A stretch of 15,722 nucleotides of DNA. Source: an uncultured Eubacterium sp. (lineage in GTDB: Bacteria > Bacillota > Clostridia > Lachnospirales > Lachnospiraceae). Shown one piece after another: positions 7,106 to 13,888 of this stretch (positions are counted from its first letter, which is position 1; each line of letters starts with the position of its first letter). The stretch is taken from assembly GCA_904502145.1 (NCBI GenBank), contig CAJGDH010000015.1:1-15722 (forward strand), written 5' to 3'. The notes below the pieces were generated by a model, which worked only from the letters and a program-made list of their open reading frames with translations, did no database searches and had not been told where the DNA came from. The translations under genes and the position numbers were made by a program.

Positions 7106-8752
7106 TTACTCAACTGTACCTTTATATTCTATACAGAGCATGGTCAGATCATCGAACTGCTCTGCACCTTTTACAAAATCATCCACAGCCTTGCGGACAT
7201 TCCCCAGGATACCTTCCGGGGAGGCGTCCGGATCCTCGTTCAGTGCATCCACCATCCGGTCCAGACCCATCATCCGGTTTTCGGCATCCGTAGCCTCAGG
7301 TATTCCATCCGTATAGACGAAAAGCTTGGAACCGGGTTCCAGCAGGATCTCATACCCTTTATATCTGAGCTCGTCCCATGCCGCCAGGATCACCCCGTGT
7401 TTATCCTTAAACAGTTCAAACTGTCCGTCAGGTTTTTTCAGGACGGGGAATTCATGACCGGCATTTACTGCCCTCAGTTTTCCGGTGGAAATCTCCAGGA
7501 TTCCCAGCCAGACGGACACAAACATGTCCTGTTTGTTATGGTCGTACAGCGCATGGTTGACCGCGGTCAGAATATCCTCGGGAAGACCCCCCATATGTGT
7601 TCTGTACGACAATACTATGTTGGTCACCATCATAAAGAGTGCCGCGGGGACACCTTTTCCCGAGACGTCACCGATCATCATTGCCAGATGGTCCTCATCC
7701 ACCAGGAAAAAGTTATAAAAATCACCGCTGATCTCCCTGGCAGGTTCCATGGAGGCATAGATATCAAATTCCTTCCGGTCGGGAAAGGCCGGGTATTCAT
7801 TCGGTATGGAATCCTCCTGGATGCTGCTGGCAAGGGCTAATTCCGCACTGATCCTCTCTCTCTCCGCAGTGATGGTAGTCAGATTCTCAATATAATCCAC
7901 CATGTCTTTCTCCATGGTATCAATGGAGAGGGACAGGTTGGAGATCTCCTTAAAACCGCTGAGGGTGCCCAGAGGTTCACCTTTGGTATTCTCCCGGGCA
8001 AAACGTGTGGCCTCATCAGAGACCTTGATGATAGGTTCGATAAAATGTCTCCTGATGTATGAGACAGACAGCAGGGAGACCACCAGAGCCAAAAGAAAGG
8101 TGGATACGGCGATCTTGACCAGATATGGCCACATCACGCCCTCCAGCTCACTCATGGGTCTTTGTACGCAAAGCAGGGCGGCGACATCCCCCTCTGAATT
8201 TTTCACCGGAACGATAGTGGTGATATGAGGGTGCTGACCGTCCGTTGTATGTCTGCGGAAAACGGTCTCGTAAGCTGACTCCTGATCATAGAGAGCTTTA
8301 TACTTCTGCCTGTATTCATCATTTGTGGTATCCCGTTTATATCCCAGACCCCAGACTTTGTAGGAGGAATTATCTACTGTGTTATCCACCGAATTGAAAA
8401 TGGATACAAACCTTCCGTAATCGCTTCTGTCTACCTGGATCACATAGATAAGGGAGAGGTTCATCCTCTTGCAGTAAGCATCCAGAGCCTGTCTGGTTCT
8501 GTGGTACTCACCGTTTTTCTCCCCCTCCAGATAATCATTGAGATTATCACCATTGATCAGTGTAGTCGCTGTGTCCGCCATATGATAAGTGGCGGTGGAA
8601 TGTTCCTCCAGATATGTGCTGTTGAAACTGAACAGACTGATCGCACCGATGATCACAGCCAGTAAAGTCAGCAGGAATACCAGTACCCCGATAATATTCA
8701 GGGTCATATCGGAGCGGAATCTCTCCAGTCTGCCGATCTTGTTTTCATTCAT
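7106..8752 (-). CDS. Membrane sensor with SpoIIE/RsbU-type PP2C serine phosphatase
   Basis: Receptor phosphatase of 548 residues. Membrane segment 1 is about residues 18-42, followed by an extracytoplasmic sensor (43-207, probably Cache-like by position and size), membrane segment 2 (about 208-231), a HAMP linker (FIEPIIKVSDEATRFA), a helical coil (285-315) and the PP2C domain (about 325-545). Metal-binding aspartates are visible: Asp344 in ISGDFYNF, Asp362 in IGDVSGKGVPAALFM, Asp482 in YTDGIPEA and the FDDLTML pair (534-535). It should dephosphorylate STAS proteins made by its neighbours when the sensor is triggered. The ATG at 8752 has AAAGGAG 13 bases upstream, which is rather far. Stand-alone STAS gene lies 54 bases upstream, the fusion gene 32 downstream. 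The ligand cannot be read from sequence. Confidence 0.92.
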   Translation of the reverse strand: MNENKIGRLERFRSDMTLNIIGVLVFLLTLLAVIIGAISLFSFNSTYLEEHSTATYHMADTATTLINGDNLNDYLEGEKNGEYHRTRQALDAYCKRMNLSLIYVIQVDRSDYGRFVSIFNSVDNTVDNSSYKVWGLGYKRDTTNDEYRQKYKALYDQESAYETVFRRHTTDGQHPHITTIVPVKNSEGDVAALLCVQRPMSELEGVMWPYLVKIAVSTFLLALVVSLLSVSYIRRHFIEPIIKVSDEATRFARENTKGEPLGTLSGFKEISNLSLSIDTMEKDMVDYIENLTTITAERERISAELALASSIQEDSIPNEYPAFPDRKEFDIYASMEPAREISGDFYNFFLVDEDHLAMMIGDVSGKGVPAALFMMVTNIVLSYRTHMGGLPEDILTAVNHALYDHNKQDMFVSVWLGILEISTGKLRAVNAGHEFPVLKKPDGQFELFKDKHGVILAAWDELRYKGYEILLEPGSKLFVYTDGIPEATDAENRMMGLDRMVDALNEDPDASPEGILGNVRKAVDDFVKGAEQFDDLTMLCIEYKGTVE

Positions 8753-8806
8753 CTTGTGCCGGCTGCTCCTTTCCGTATATCCTGCAAAGAAAAGCAGGCC
8801 TCATCA

Positions 8807-9106
8807 TCATTCGATGGTCAGGATATCAGAAAAACCGGTCACTTCGAAGATCTCCATAATAATGTCATTCACATTGATGATCTTCATGCTGCCCTGCTTG
8901 TTCATGGTCTTCTGGGCAGAGAGGAGCACACGCAGACCGGCGGAAGAAATGTAATCCAGTTTTTCAAAGTCAAACGTAAGATCTGTAACTCCGTCAAGGG
9001 AATCCTTTAAAGCATTTTCAAGGTCAGCTGCGGTAACCGTATCCAGACGTCCCTCAAGTTTAAAAGCAGCACTTCCGTTATCAACTGTTTTATTAATATT
9101 CAGCAT
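8807..9106 (-). CDS. STAS domain anti-sigma factor antagonist, RsbV/SpoIIAA-like
   Basis: Single STAS domain of 99 residues. LDYISSAGLRVLLSAQK carries Ser55, aligned with the phosphorylated serine of SpoIIAA, and FEVTGFSDILTIE closes the fold. In known systems the unphosphorylated form binds an RsbW-like kinase and frees its partner. Partners are encoded next door: the PP2C phosphatase and the RsbW-like domain of the fusion. It resembles the fusion's own STAS domain (DYISSAGLR, TGFTEMMTVE), so the two are likely paralogues. AAGGAG lies 6 bases before the ATG, and a promoter at 9147-9175 makes this the first gene of the leftward operon. Confidence 0.93.
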   Translation of the reverse strand: MLNINKTVDNGSAAFKLEGRLDTVTAADLENALKDSLDGVTDLTFDFEKLDYISSAGLRVLLSAQKTMNKQGSMKIINVNDIIMEIFEVTGFSDILTIE

Positions 9107-9146
9107 AGTTATCTCCTTCCATTTTTAAATGTTCGCAGTTATAGTT

Positions 9147-9175
9147 ATTCTACCATAAAAACCGATATTAATCAA
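9147..9175 (-). promoter_or_regulatory. Sigma-A type promoter of the partner-switching operon
   Basis: On the minus strand TTGATT (9170-9175) and TAGAAT (9147-9152) are spaced by 17 bases, about 35 bases before the STAS ribosome binding site. The -35 box overlaps the T-tract of the upstream terminator. Confidence 0.7.
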
Positions 9176-9208
9176 AAAAAAACTGCCCCGTCATCAAAGA
9201 TCGGGGCA
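9174..9208 (-). terminator. Rho-independent terminator of the lipoprotein gene
   Basis: On the minus strand TGCCCCG (9208-9202) pairs with CGGGGCA (9190-9184) around an 11-base loop, followed within two bases by nine T residues (9182-9174). It lies 54 bases after the lipoprotein stop codon. Confidence 0.85.
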
Positions 9209-9262
9209 AGTATTATCAATGACTGCAAAGCAGGATTCAGAATTCCCGGAAAGCCCGTCATT

Positions 9263-9910
9263 CTACTCGATTCCGGTCGCTTCACCAAGGCCCGTAAACT
9301 TCACGGATTTGACTTTAAGAGGCTTGATCGCCTCGATCTCGTCAAAATCATCGCTCTGCTCCAGCTTACCGTCAAAGGCGACGGTGTAGAGGAAGGGGTC
9401 CTTATTCAGATAGAATTCCATGTCCTCCAGATTATAGCCTGAACTGTACCAGCCGTCATTCACAAGATCCTCACCGGTCTTTCCCACCAGCTTATCCAGT
9501 TCCTCCTGGGGAGGGATCTGCTCGCTCAGATTCTCACAGGATTTGATCTCCAGGGGAGAGATCAGTTCATTATACTTCTTGTCATGATCCTCATCGGAAT
9601 AATCAAGAGCCATGATTGCCTCGAAAACATCCTTGGACAAGTCACAGGTCACACGATAATAGGTTCCCTTGTAATTGAAGACATAGCCAAGTTTCCCCTC
9701 AACCGCCGCATTCTGGCAATGGAAATCTTCTTCCTGTTCCTTGACTGTTTCTCCCAGGGCGAGCACATCTGCCATGGTCTTCAGTGAGTCGGTTGAAAAT
9801 GTTTCCTCCGTTGCTTCCGCCGCTCCTCCTCCTGACTTGCCGCCGCAGCCGGCCAGCAGTGAGATTGCCAGGATCAGTGCAAACAGAAGTGTCATTTTTT
9901 TCTTCATCAT
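9263..9910 (-). CDS. Putative lipoprotein of unknown function
   Basis: Predicted membrane-anchored lipoprotein of 215 residues. The N-terminus MMKKKMTLLFALILAISLLAGC is a typical lipoprotein signal with lipobox LLAGC, Cys22 being the expected lipidation site, followed by a Gly/Ser/Ala-rich linker. The mature part is acidic, with two further cysteines that could be paired (HCQNAAV and RVTCDLS) and a third in KSCENL. I recognise no family. The ATG at 9908-9910 follows GGAGG by 6 bases. It has its own terminator at 9174-9208 and is separated from the radical SAM gene by 88 bases, so it is probably transcribed alone. Confidence 0.8.
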   Translation of the reverse strand: MMKKKMTLLFALILAISLLAGCGGKSGGGAAEATEETFSTDSLKTMADVLALGETVKEQEEDFHCQNAAVEGKLGYVFNYKGTYYRVTCDLSKDVFEAIMALDYSDEDHDKKYNELISPLEIKSCENLSEQIPPQEELDKLVGKTGEDLVNDGWYSSGYNLEDMEFYLNKDPFLYTVAFDGKLEQSDDFDEIEAIKPLKVKSVKFTGLGEATGIE

Positions 9911-9998
9911 GAGATACCTCCATTCTTTCAGATATCAAAGATCATTTCCCTTCGTGACCAGTTTATCATATGTTCCGGCAAAAGATATTAACATACGA

Positions 9999-10883
9999 TT
10001 AAATATCTCTGTCAAAAAAACTCAGCTGACGGTACTTCTCCGGCAGTTCCCTCATATAGCGGAAACAGTCCTCTGTTCCTGAAAGGATGTTCTTCTCCCG
10101 GCAGAAGGAATAAAACAGGTCCCTCAGCCGGTCCGCATTCGGACTGGGCAGTTCATAGGCATTGCCGTATCTTTTGATATATCTCTCCTTGAGTCCCGGA
10201 AAATGTCTGTCCAGCGCGGCATAATAATATTCCCGGTCCCCCTCCCGGAGGGTGAGTCCCATGCCGAAGCAGAGGATGCCTTTTACACCCACCCGGTCAC
10301 ATTCCTTCAGGATCGCCATGACATTTTCTTCCGTGTCGTTGATGAACGGCAGCAGGGGGGTAAGCCAGACGATGGTGGGGATCCCCCTCTCCCTCATCTT
10401 TTCCAGTACCCGGATACGCTGTTTCGTATCACAGACATTGGGTTCAATGAGCCTGCACAGCTTATCATCATAGGTGGTAAGGGTAATCTGTACCACACAC
10501 TTTGCCTGGCGGTTTATCTCCTCCAGCAGGTCAAGATCACGGAGGATCCTGTCCGATTTGGTCTGTATTGCCGCTCCGAAACCGTATCTTAAGATGATCT
10601 CAAGACATTTCCTGGTGAGTCCGAGCTTCTCCTCGCAGTGCATATAGGGATCCGACATGGCCCCCGTCCCGATCATACATTTTTTTCTTTTTGACTTTAA
10701 GGCCCTCTCGAGAAGCTCCGGCGCATTCTGCTTTACTTCGACATCTTCAAAGGGATGGGTGAAATGATAACACCTGCTCCGGCTGTCGCAATAGATGCAT
10801 CCGTGGGTACACCCCCGATAGATATTCATTCCGTAATACCCGCCGCTTCCGGTGAGCAATCCTTTTGCATCCACAAAGTGCAT
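9999..10883 (-). CDS. Radical SAM protein, SPL (spore photoproduct lyase-like) family
   Basis: Predicted radical SAM enzyme of 294 residues. The 4Fe-4S motif CX3CX2C is at Cys25, Cys29, Cys32 (NIYRGCTHGCIYCDSR), and the body follows the COG1533/SplB-like pattern (MIGTGAMSDPYMHCEEKLGLTRKC; AAIQTKSDRILRDLDLL; TYDDKLCRLIEPN). It is shorter than true spore photoproduct lyase (about 340 residues), and the substrate of this subgroup is not known to me; DNA repair is possible, not shown. It begins 3 bases after the XRE-desulfoferrodoxin gene, with an AAAGG ribosome binding site in that gene's end, so it is cotranscribed. Pairing of an oxygen-sensitive cluster enzyme with a superoxide-reductase-like protein is suggestive. 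Confidence 0.88.
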   Translation of the reverse strand: MHFVDAKGLLTGSGGYYGMNIYRGCTHGCIYCDSRSRCYHFTHPFEDVEVKQNAPELLERALKSKRKKCMIGTGAMSDPYMHCEEKLGLTRKCLEIILRYGFGAAIQTKSDRILRDLDLLEEINRQAKCVVQITLTTYDDKLCRLIEPNVCDTKQRIRVLEKMRERGIPTIVWLTPLLPFINDTEENVMAILKECDRVGVKGILCFGMGLTLREGDREYYYAALDRHFPGLKERYIKRYGNAYELPSPNADRLRDLFYSFCREKNILSGTEDCFRYMRELPEKYRQLSFFDRDI

Positions 10884-10886
10884 TGA

Positions 10887-11483
10887 TTATACCTTTTTTC
10901 CTCTCTTCAGGCGGAACAGACCATGCCTGTTGCAGAAGGCATAAAAATACCTGTTACCTTCGATCCTGAACCTGGCTTCCGCCCCACCCTCAGGGTACAG
11001 TTTCACAAGTGTGACTCCCTGTTCTGAAACTGCCGCAAGAAATGAGATATAGTGGTCTTTGGTCATTGGATGATCGACGGTAACATAATATTCATTCTCC
11101 ACGATCTCCACCCGGATCCTGTGCTCGTCATCCGTGCTTTCCGCTTCCAGCGGGGGAAGGGTAATGCCGCAGCAGCTCACCACTGCTTCCCCGCTGGCAC
11201 TGATCACATTACCGCACACCGGGCAGACGTAAAACAGGCTTTTTCCCATATTGCCTGACCGGTTCCTGTTCCGGATGTCCTCCCCGGACAAGAGTTCGAT
11301 CACCGAGATATCCAGAGCCCGGGCCAGGGGTTCAAGAAGGCTGATATCAGGGAATCCCTGCCCTGTCTCCCATTTGCTCACCGCCTTACCACTGACATGG
11401 ATCTTCTCCGCCAGTTCATCCTGCGTCATCTTTTTGCTTTCACGAAGCCTGCGTATAACGGCTCCTGTAACATATCTGTCCAT
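10887..11483 (-). CDS. XRE family DNA-binding domain fused to desulfoferrodoxin/superoxide reductase
   Basis: Two-part protein of 198 residues. Residues 1-68 form an XRE/Cro helix-turn-helix (IRRLRESKKMTQDELAEKIHVSGKAVSKWE). Residues about 80-198 match a whole desulfoferrodoxin: Cys87, Cys90, Cys104, Cys105 give the Fe(Cys)4 site (FYVCPVCGNVIS, SCCGITLPPL), and His121, His138, His144, Cys184, His187 give the Fe(His)4Cys superoxide reductase site (DEH, DHPMTKDHY, FCNRHGL). The catalytic Glu-Lys before the first histidine of known enzymes is Asp119-Glu120 here, so the conserved lysine is missing. This suggests either a redox-sensing repressor or a weakened reductase. AAGGAGG lies 7 bases before the ATG; the radical SAM gene follows in the same operon. 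Regulatory role is inference. Confidence 0.88.
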   Translation of the reverse strand: MDRYVTGAVIRRLRESKKMTQDELAEKIHVSGKAVSKWETGQGFPDISLLEPLARALDISVIELLSGEDIRNRNRSGNMGKSLFYVCPVCGNVISASGEAVVSCCGITLPPLEAESTDDEHRIRVEIVENEYYVTVDHPMTKDHYISFLAAVSEQGVTLVKLYPEGGAEARFRIEGNRYFYAFCNRHGLFRLKRGKKV

Positions 11484-11497
11484 AGTTCTGCCTCCTT

Positions 11498-11547
11498 AGT
11501 CTGTGTCTGTTTCTTCGAGACAAATCTATCACAGCTGCAGACAGACT
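11498..11547. repeat. Separated inverted repeat upstream of the XRE-desulfoferrodoxin gene
   Basis: AGTCTGTGTCTG (11498-11509) and CAGACAGACT (11538-11547) share perfectly complementary ends (AGTCTGT/ACAGACT) with 33 bases between the outer 7-base ends' neighbours' interior. The right-hand arm on the minus strand abuts the AAGGAGG site. It could be an autoregulatory operator pair or a leader hairpin; no binding evidence exists. Confidence 0.35.
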
Positions 11548-11593
11548 TCACCCTACGCATCGTGGAATCAATCCAATCGGAATCGTCCCGTCT

Positions 11594-12319
11594 CTAGAAT
11601 CCCCAGGGCAGGTATGCGGCAAACACTGCCAGCAGCACTGCCGGGAGCATGTTGGCGACCCTCAGCTTCTTGCCCCAGACAAGATTTACCCCCACGCAGA
11701 AGATGAGGACAGAACCGATCAGAGACAGATACGCGATGGCCAGATCCGTCATGACCGGGGAGACCAGCCCGGCAAGCAGGGTGATTGCCCCCTCAAAGGC
11801 AAACACCGGTATGGCGGAGAAAACGCAGCCTTTTCCCATGGAGGAAGTCATCACCGCGATAATGATAAAATCCAGCACCGCCTTTACCGCAAGGGTGGAG
11901 AAATCTCCCAGGATCCCATCCTGTATGGCACCGACGATAGCCATGGCACCGATACAAACAGTCAGTGAAGCAGTGACAAATGCGTTGACGAACTCTTTAT
12001 CACCGCTGTTGCCGGTCCTGTTTTTCAGCCATTCGCCGAATCTCTCGAATCCTTTTTCGATTCCGATCATTTCACCGATGATCGTCCCGAGAGCCAGGCA
12101 AAGGACGACCAGCATGGATTTCCCGCTGACAAGGGAACCCCTGTCTATATGGAGCATACCCTGCATGGCTCCTGCGATGGCGATAAACATAACGCTTACC
12201 CCACAGGCTTTGTTCAATGACTCCTGCTGATCCCGCCTGAAGAGTCTTCCGGTAAAATGTCCGATCACTCCGCCAGCCACGATCGCTACGCAGTTTATTA
12301 TCGTTCCAAGTCCTCTCAT
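11594..12319 (-). CDS. DUF554 family membrane protein
   Basis: Integral membrane protein of 241 residues with about seven to eight hydrophobic segments, the first at residues 3-24 (LGTIINCVAIVAGGVIGHFTG). The signature CIGAMAIVGAIQDG and the start matching GTxxNxxAIxxGgxxG are typical of DUF554 (YdfK/YqgA-like) proteins, whose function is not established. I chose the ATG at 12317-12319 because GGAGGGG lies 7 bases upstream; a longer reading to 12394 adds 25 polar residues and runs into the promoter. No gene partner is evident: the CoA-transferase is divergent, and the XRE gene starts 110 bases downstream with its own ribosome binding site. Confidence 0.92.
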   Translation of the reverse strand: MRGLGTIINCVAIVAGGVIGHFTGRLFRRDQQESLNKACGVSVMFIAIAGAMQGMLHIDRGSLVSGKSMLVVLCLALGTIIGEMIGIEKGFERFGEWLKNRTGNSGDKEFVNAFVTASLTVCIGAMAIVGAIQDGILGDFSTLAVKAVLDFIIIAVMTSSMGKGCVFSAIPVFAFEGAITLLAGLVSPVMTDLAIAYLSLIGSVLIFCVGVNLVWGKKLRVANMLPAVLLAVFAAYLPWGF

Positions 12320-12376
12320 ATCCTGTCCCCTCCGGAGAACGGAAAACGTCCGCCTATACATAAAACTATTGTATAT

Positions 12377-12405
12377 AATATATATCCTCAACAAGGGATA
12401 TTCAA
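12377..12405 (-). promoter_or_regulatory. Sigma-A type promoter of the DUF554 gene
   Basis: On the minus strand TTGAAT (12400-12405) and TATATT (12377-12382) are spaced by 17 bases. A short inverted repeat, ATATCC/GGATAT (8-base centre), lies within the spacer. The surrounding AT-rich tract offers other -10 choices, so the exact start is uncertain. Confidence 0.5.
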
Positions 12406-12438
12406 GCCCGGGATGATTGCCGAATTTCCGTCTTCATG

Positions 12439-12468
12439 TTGGATAGACCGGTCAGTCTGTGGTAAAAT
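12439..12468 (+). promoter_or_regulatory. Probable sigma-A promoter of the CoA-transferase gene
   Basis: TTGGAT (12439-12444) and TAAAAT (12463-12468) with an 18-base spacer lie about 48 bases before the ATG. The spacer is largely filled by a TetR-like partial palindrome at 12445-12458. Confidence 0.5.
12445..12458. promoter_or_regulatory. TetR-like operator candidate
   Basis: AGACCGGTCAGTCT is a partial palindrome (10 of 14 positions symmetric) containing the perfect 8-base palindrome GACCGGTC. It lies exactly between the -35 and -10 boxes. The AGAC...GTCT pattern resembles sites bound by TetR/AcrR-family repressors; no such gene is in the window, so the regulator is unknown. Confidence 0.4.
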
Positions 12469-12515
12469 CAGTTTAGGAAATGAAATCGATTTGCTGCCGT
12501 GAAAAGGAGAAAAAT

Positions 12516-13850
12516 ATGGATTTTTATTCTGAATATCAAAGCAAGCTTTGTAGCCCTGAAGAAGCAGTAAAGATTGTGAAAAGTGGTGACTGGATCGACT
12601 ATATCACCAACCTTGCCTTCCCGGAACTGCTGGATGAGGCGCTTGCCGCAAGGAAGGAAGAACTGAAAGACGTAAAGATCCGGGGAAATCTGATCTTCAG
12701 TCCCCTGCAGACGGTGGAATCGGATCCCTTGCGTGAACATTTTATCTACAACAGCTGGCATTGTTCCGCCTATGAGCGAAAGCTATGCGACCGGGGCCTC
12801 TGCAATTACATCCCCATGATCTTCCGCAACCTGGTACCCTACTACCGGCATTTTCTGACCGTAAATGTGGCAATGTGCGCGGCTGCTCCGATGGACAAAC
12901 ACGGCTATTTTAATCTTTCCGTTGCGTCAGGGATTGCCAAAGGGATACTGGATACGGCGGATGTGGTGATCCTGGAGATCAATGAAAGGCTGCCGAAGGT
13001 CTGCGGCGGATTCGGACAGGTGATCCACATCTCTGATGTGGACATGATCGTGGAAGGGGAGCATCGTCCGCTCCCGACGATCCCCCTGCATCCTGCCACA
13101 AAAGAAGACCTTGCCATAGCGAAACAGCTGATGGCAATGATCCCTGACGGTGCCACCCTCCAGTTTGGTATCGGCGGGATGCCCAATGTTCTCGGAAGCA
13201 TGCTGGCGGAGTCTGACCTGAAAGACCTGGGCATGCATACAGAGCTCTGCTCGGATGCTTATGTCTCGCTGACAGAAGCAGGAAAGCTGAACAACTCCAA
13301 AAAAAGCTTCATGCATGGTGTCGGAGTGACCGGTATGGCTTTCGGAACGGAAAAGGTGTATGAATTTGTGGATGAAAATCCGGGGGTTGCTTTCATGCCC
13401 CTGGAGCTGGTCAATTCCCCGGGGACCATCGGAAGGATCGACAATATGATCTCCATCAACAACTGCATTGCTGTGGATCTCTTCGGGCAGGTCAGCGCGG
13501 AGAGCGTTGGCACCCGTCAGATCAGCGGAACCGGGGGGCAGCTGGATTATCTGACCGGAGCGGCAATGTCCAGAGGAGGCAAGGCCTTTATCTGTATGAC
13601 CTCCACCTACAGGGAAGAAGACGGGAGTCTGCGTTCCCGGATCGTTCCCACTTTTCAGGGGGATATCGTGACGGATCCCCGCAGCCAGGCCTACTACATG
13701 GTCACGGAGTACGGTATGGTCAATCTGGTGGGCCGGACCACCTGGGAAAGGGCGGAGATGCTGATCTCCATCGCCCACCCGGATTTCCGGGACGAACTGA
13801 TCCGTAAGGCAGAAGAAAACGGGATCTGGATCCCGTCTAACAAAAGGTAA
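12516..13850 (+). CDS. Acetyl-CoA hydrolase/transferase family CoA-transferase (butyryl/4-hydroxybutyrate-CoA type)
   Basis: Cytoplasmic enzyme of 444 residues, expected to move CoA between an acyl-CoA and acetate or a similar acid, as in clostridial butyrate or 4-hydroxybutyrate metabolism. The likely catalytic glutamate is Glu243 in LGMHTELCSDAYVSL, aligned with Glu238 of AbfT; the CoA-binding GIGGMPN (218-224) and SGTGGQLDY loops are intact, as is the C-terminal VTEYGMVNL and IAHPDFRDEL. Length fits AbfT/But (438-450). I chose the ATG at 12516, with AAGGAG 6 bases upstream, over one 36 bases earlier. Butyryl-CoA, 4-hydroxybutyryl-CoA and succinyl-CoA cannot be told apart here. No other fermentation gene is adjacent. 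It ends at 13850, touching the terminator of the convergent GNAT gene. Confidence 0.9.
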   Translation: MDFYSEYQSKLCSPEEAVKIVKSGDWIDYITNLAFPELLDEALAARKEELKDVKIRGNLIFSPLQTVESDPLREHFIYNSWHCSAYERKLCDRGLCNYIPMIFRNLVPYYRHFLTVNVAMCAAAPMDKHGYFNLSVASGIAKGILDTADVVILEINERLPKVCGGFGQVIHISDVDMIVEGEHRPLPTIPLHPATKEDLAIAKQLMAMIPDGATLQFGIGGMPNVLGSMLAESDLKDLGMHTELCSDAYVSLTEAGKLNNSKKSFMHGVGVTGMAFGTEKVYEFVDENPGVAFMPLELVNSPGTIGRIDNMISINNCIAVDLFGQVSAESVGTRQISGTGGQLDYLTGAAMSRGGKAFICMTSTYREEDGSLRSRIVPTFQGDIVTDPRSQAYYMVTEYGMVNLVGRTTWERAEMLISIAHPDFRDELIRKAEENGIWIPSNKR

Positions 13851-13888
13851 AAAAATGGTGTGCGGATGTTTTTACAGCTCGCACACCA
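13849..13888 (-). terminator. Rho-independent terminator of the GNAT gene, containing its stop codon
   Basis: On the minus strand TGGTGTGCG (13888-13880) pairs perfectly with CGCACACCA (13864-13856), followed directly by seven T residues (13855-13849). The left arm encodes the last residues of the GNAT protein and the TAA stop is in the loop. The T-tract reaches into the stop codon of the convergent CoA-transferase gene. Confidence 0.85.

Noticed and set aside
7094..7840. Plus-strand frame of 248 codons opposite the PP2C phosphatase
   Set aside because: It mirrors the PP2C coding sequence, and its protein is rich in His, Gln and Phe with no recognisable fold.
9965..9997. Imperfect inverted repeat (ATATGTT/AACATAC) after the radical SAM gene as a terminator
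   Set aside because: The stem is short and AT-rich with a wobble pair and no T-tract on the minus strand.
12371..12386. AT-rich alternating tract as a special structure or origin
   Set aside because: It is short and is explained by the promoter of the DUF554 gene.
12927..13778. Minus-strand frame of 283 codons inside the CoA-transferase
   Set aside because: The plus-strand CoA-transferase is complete with catalytic motifs; the reverse product is low-complexity His/Asp/Gly-rich.
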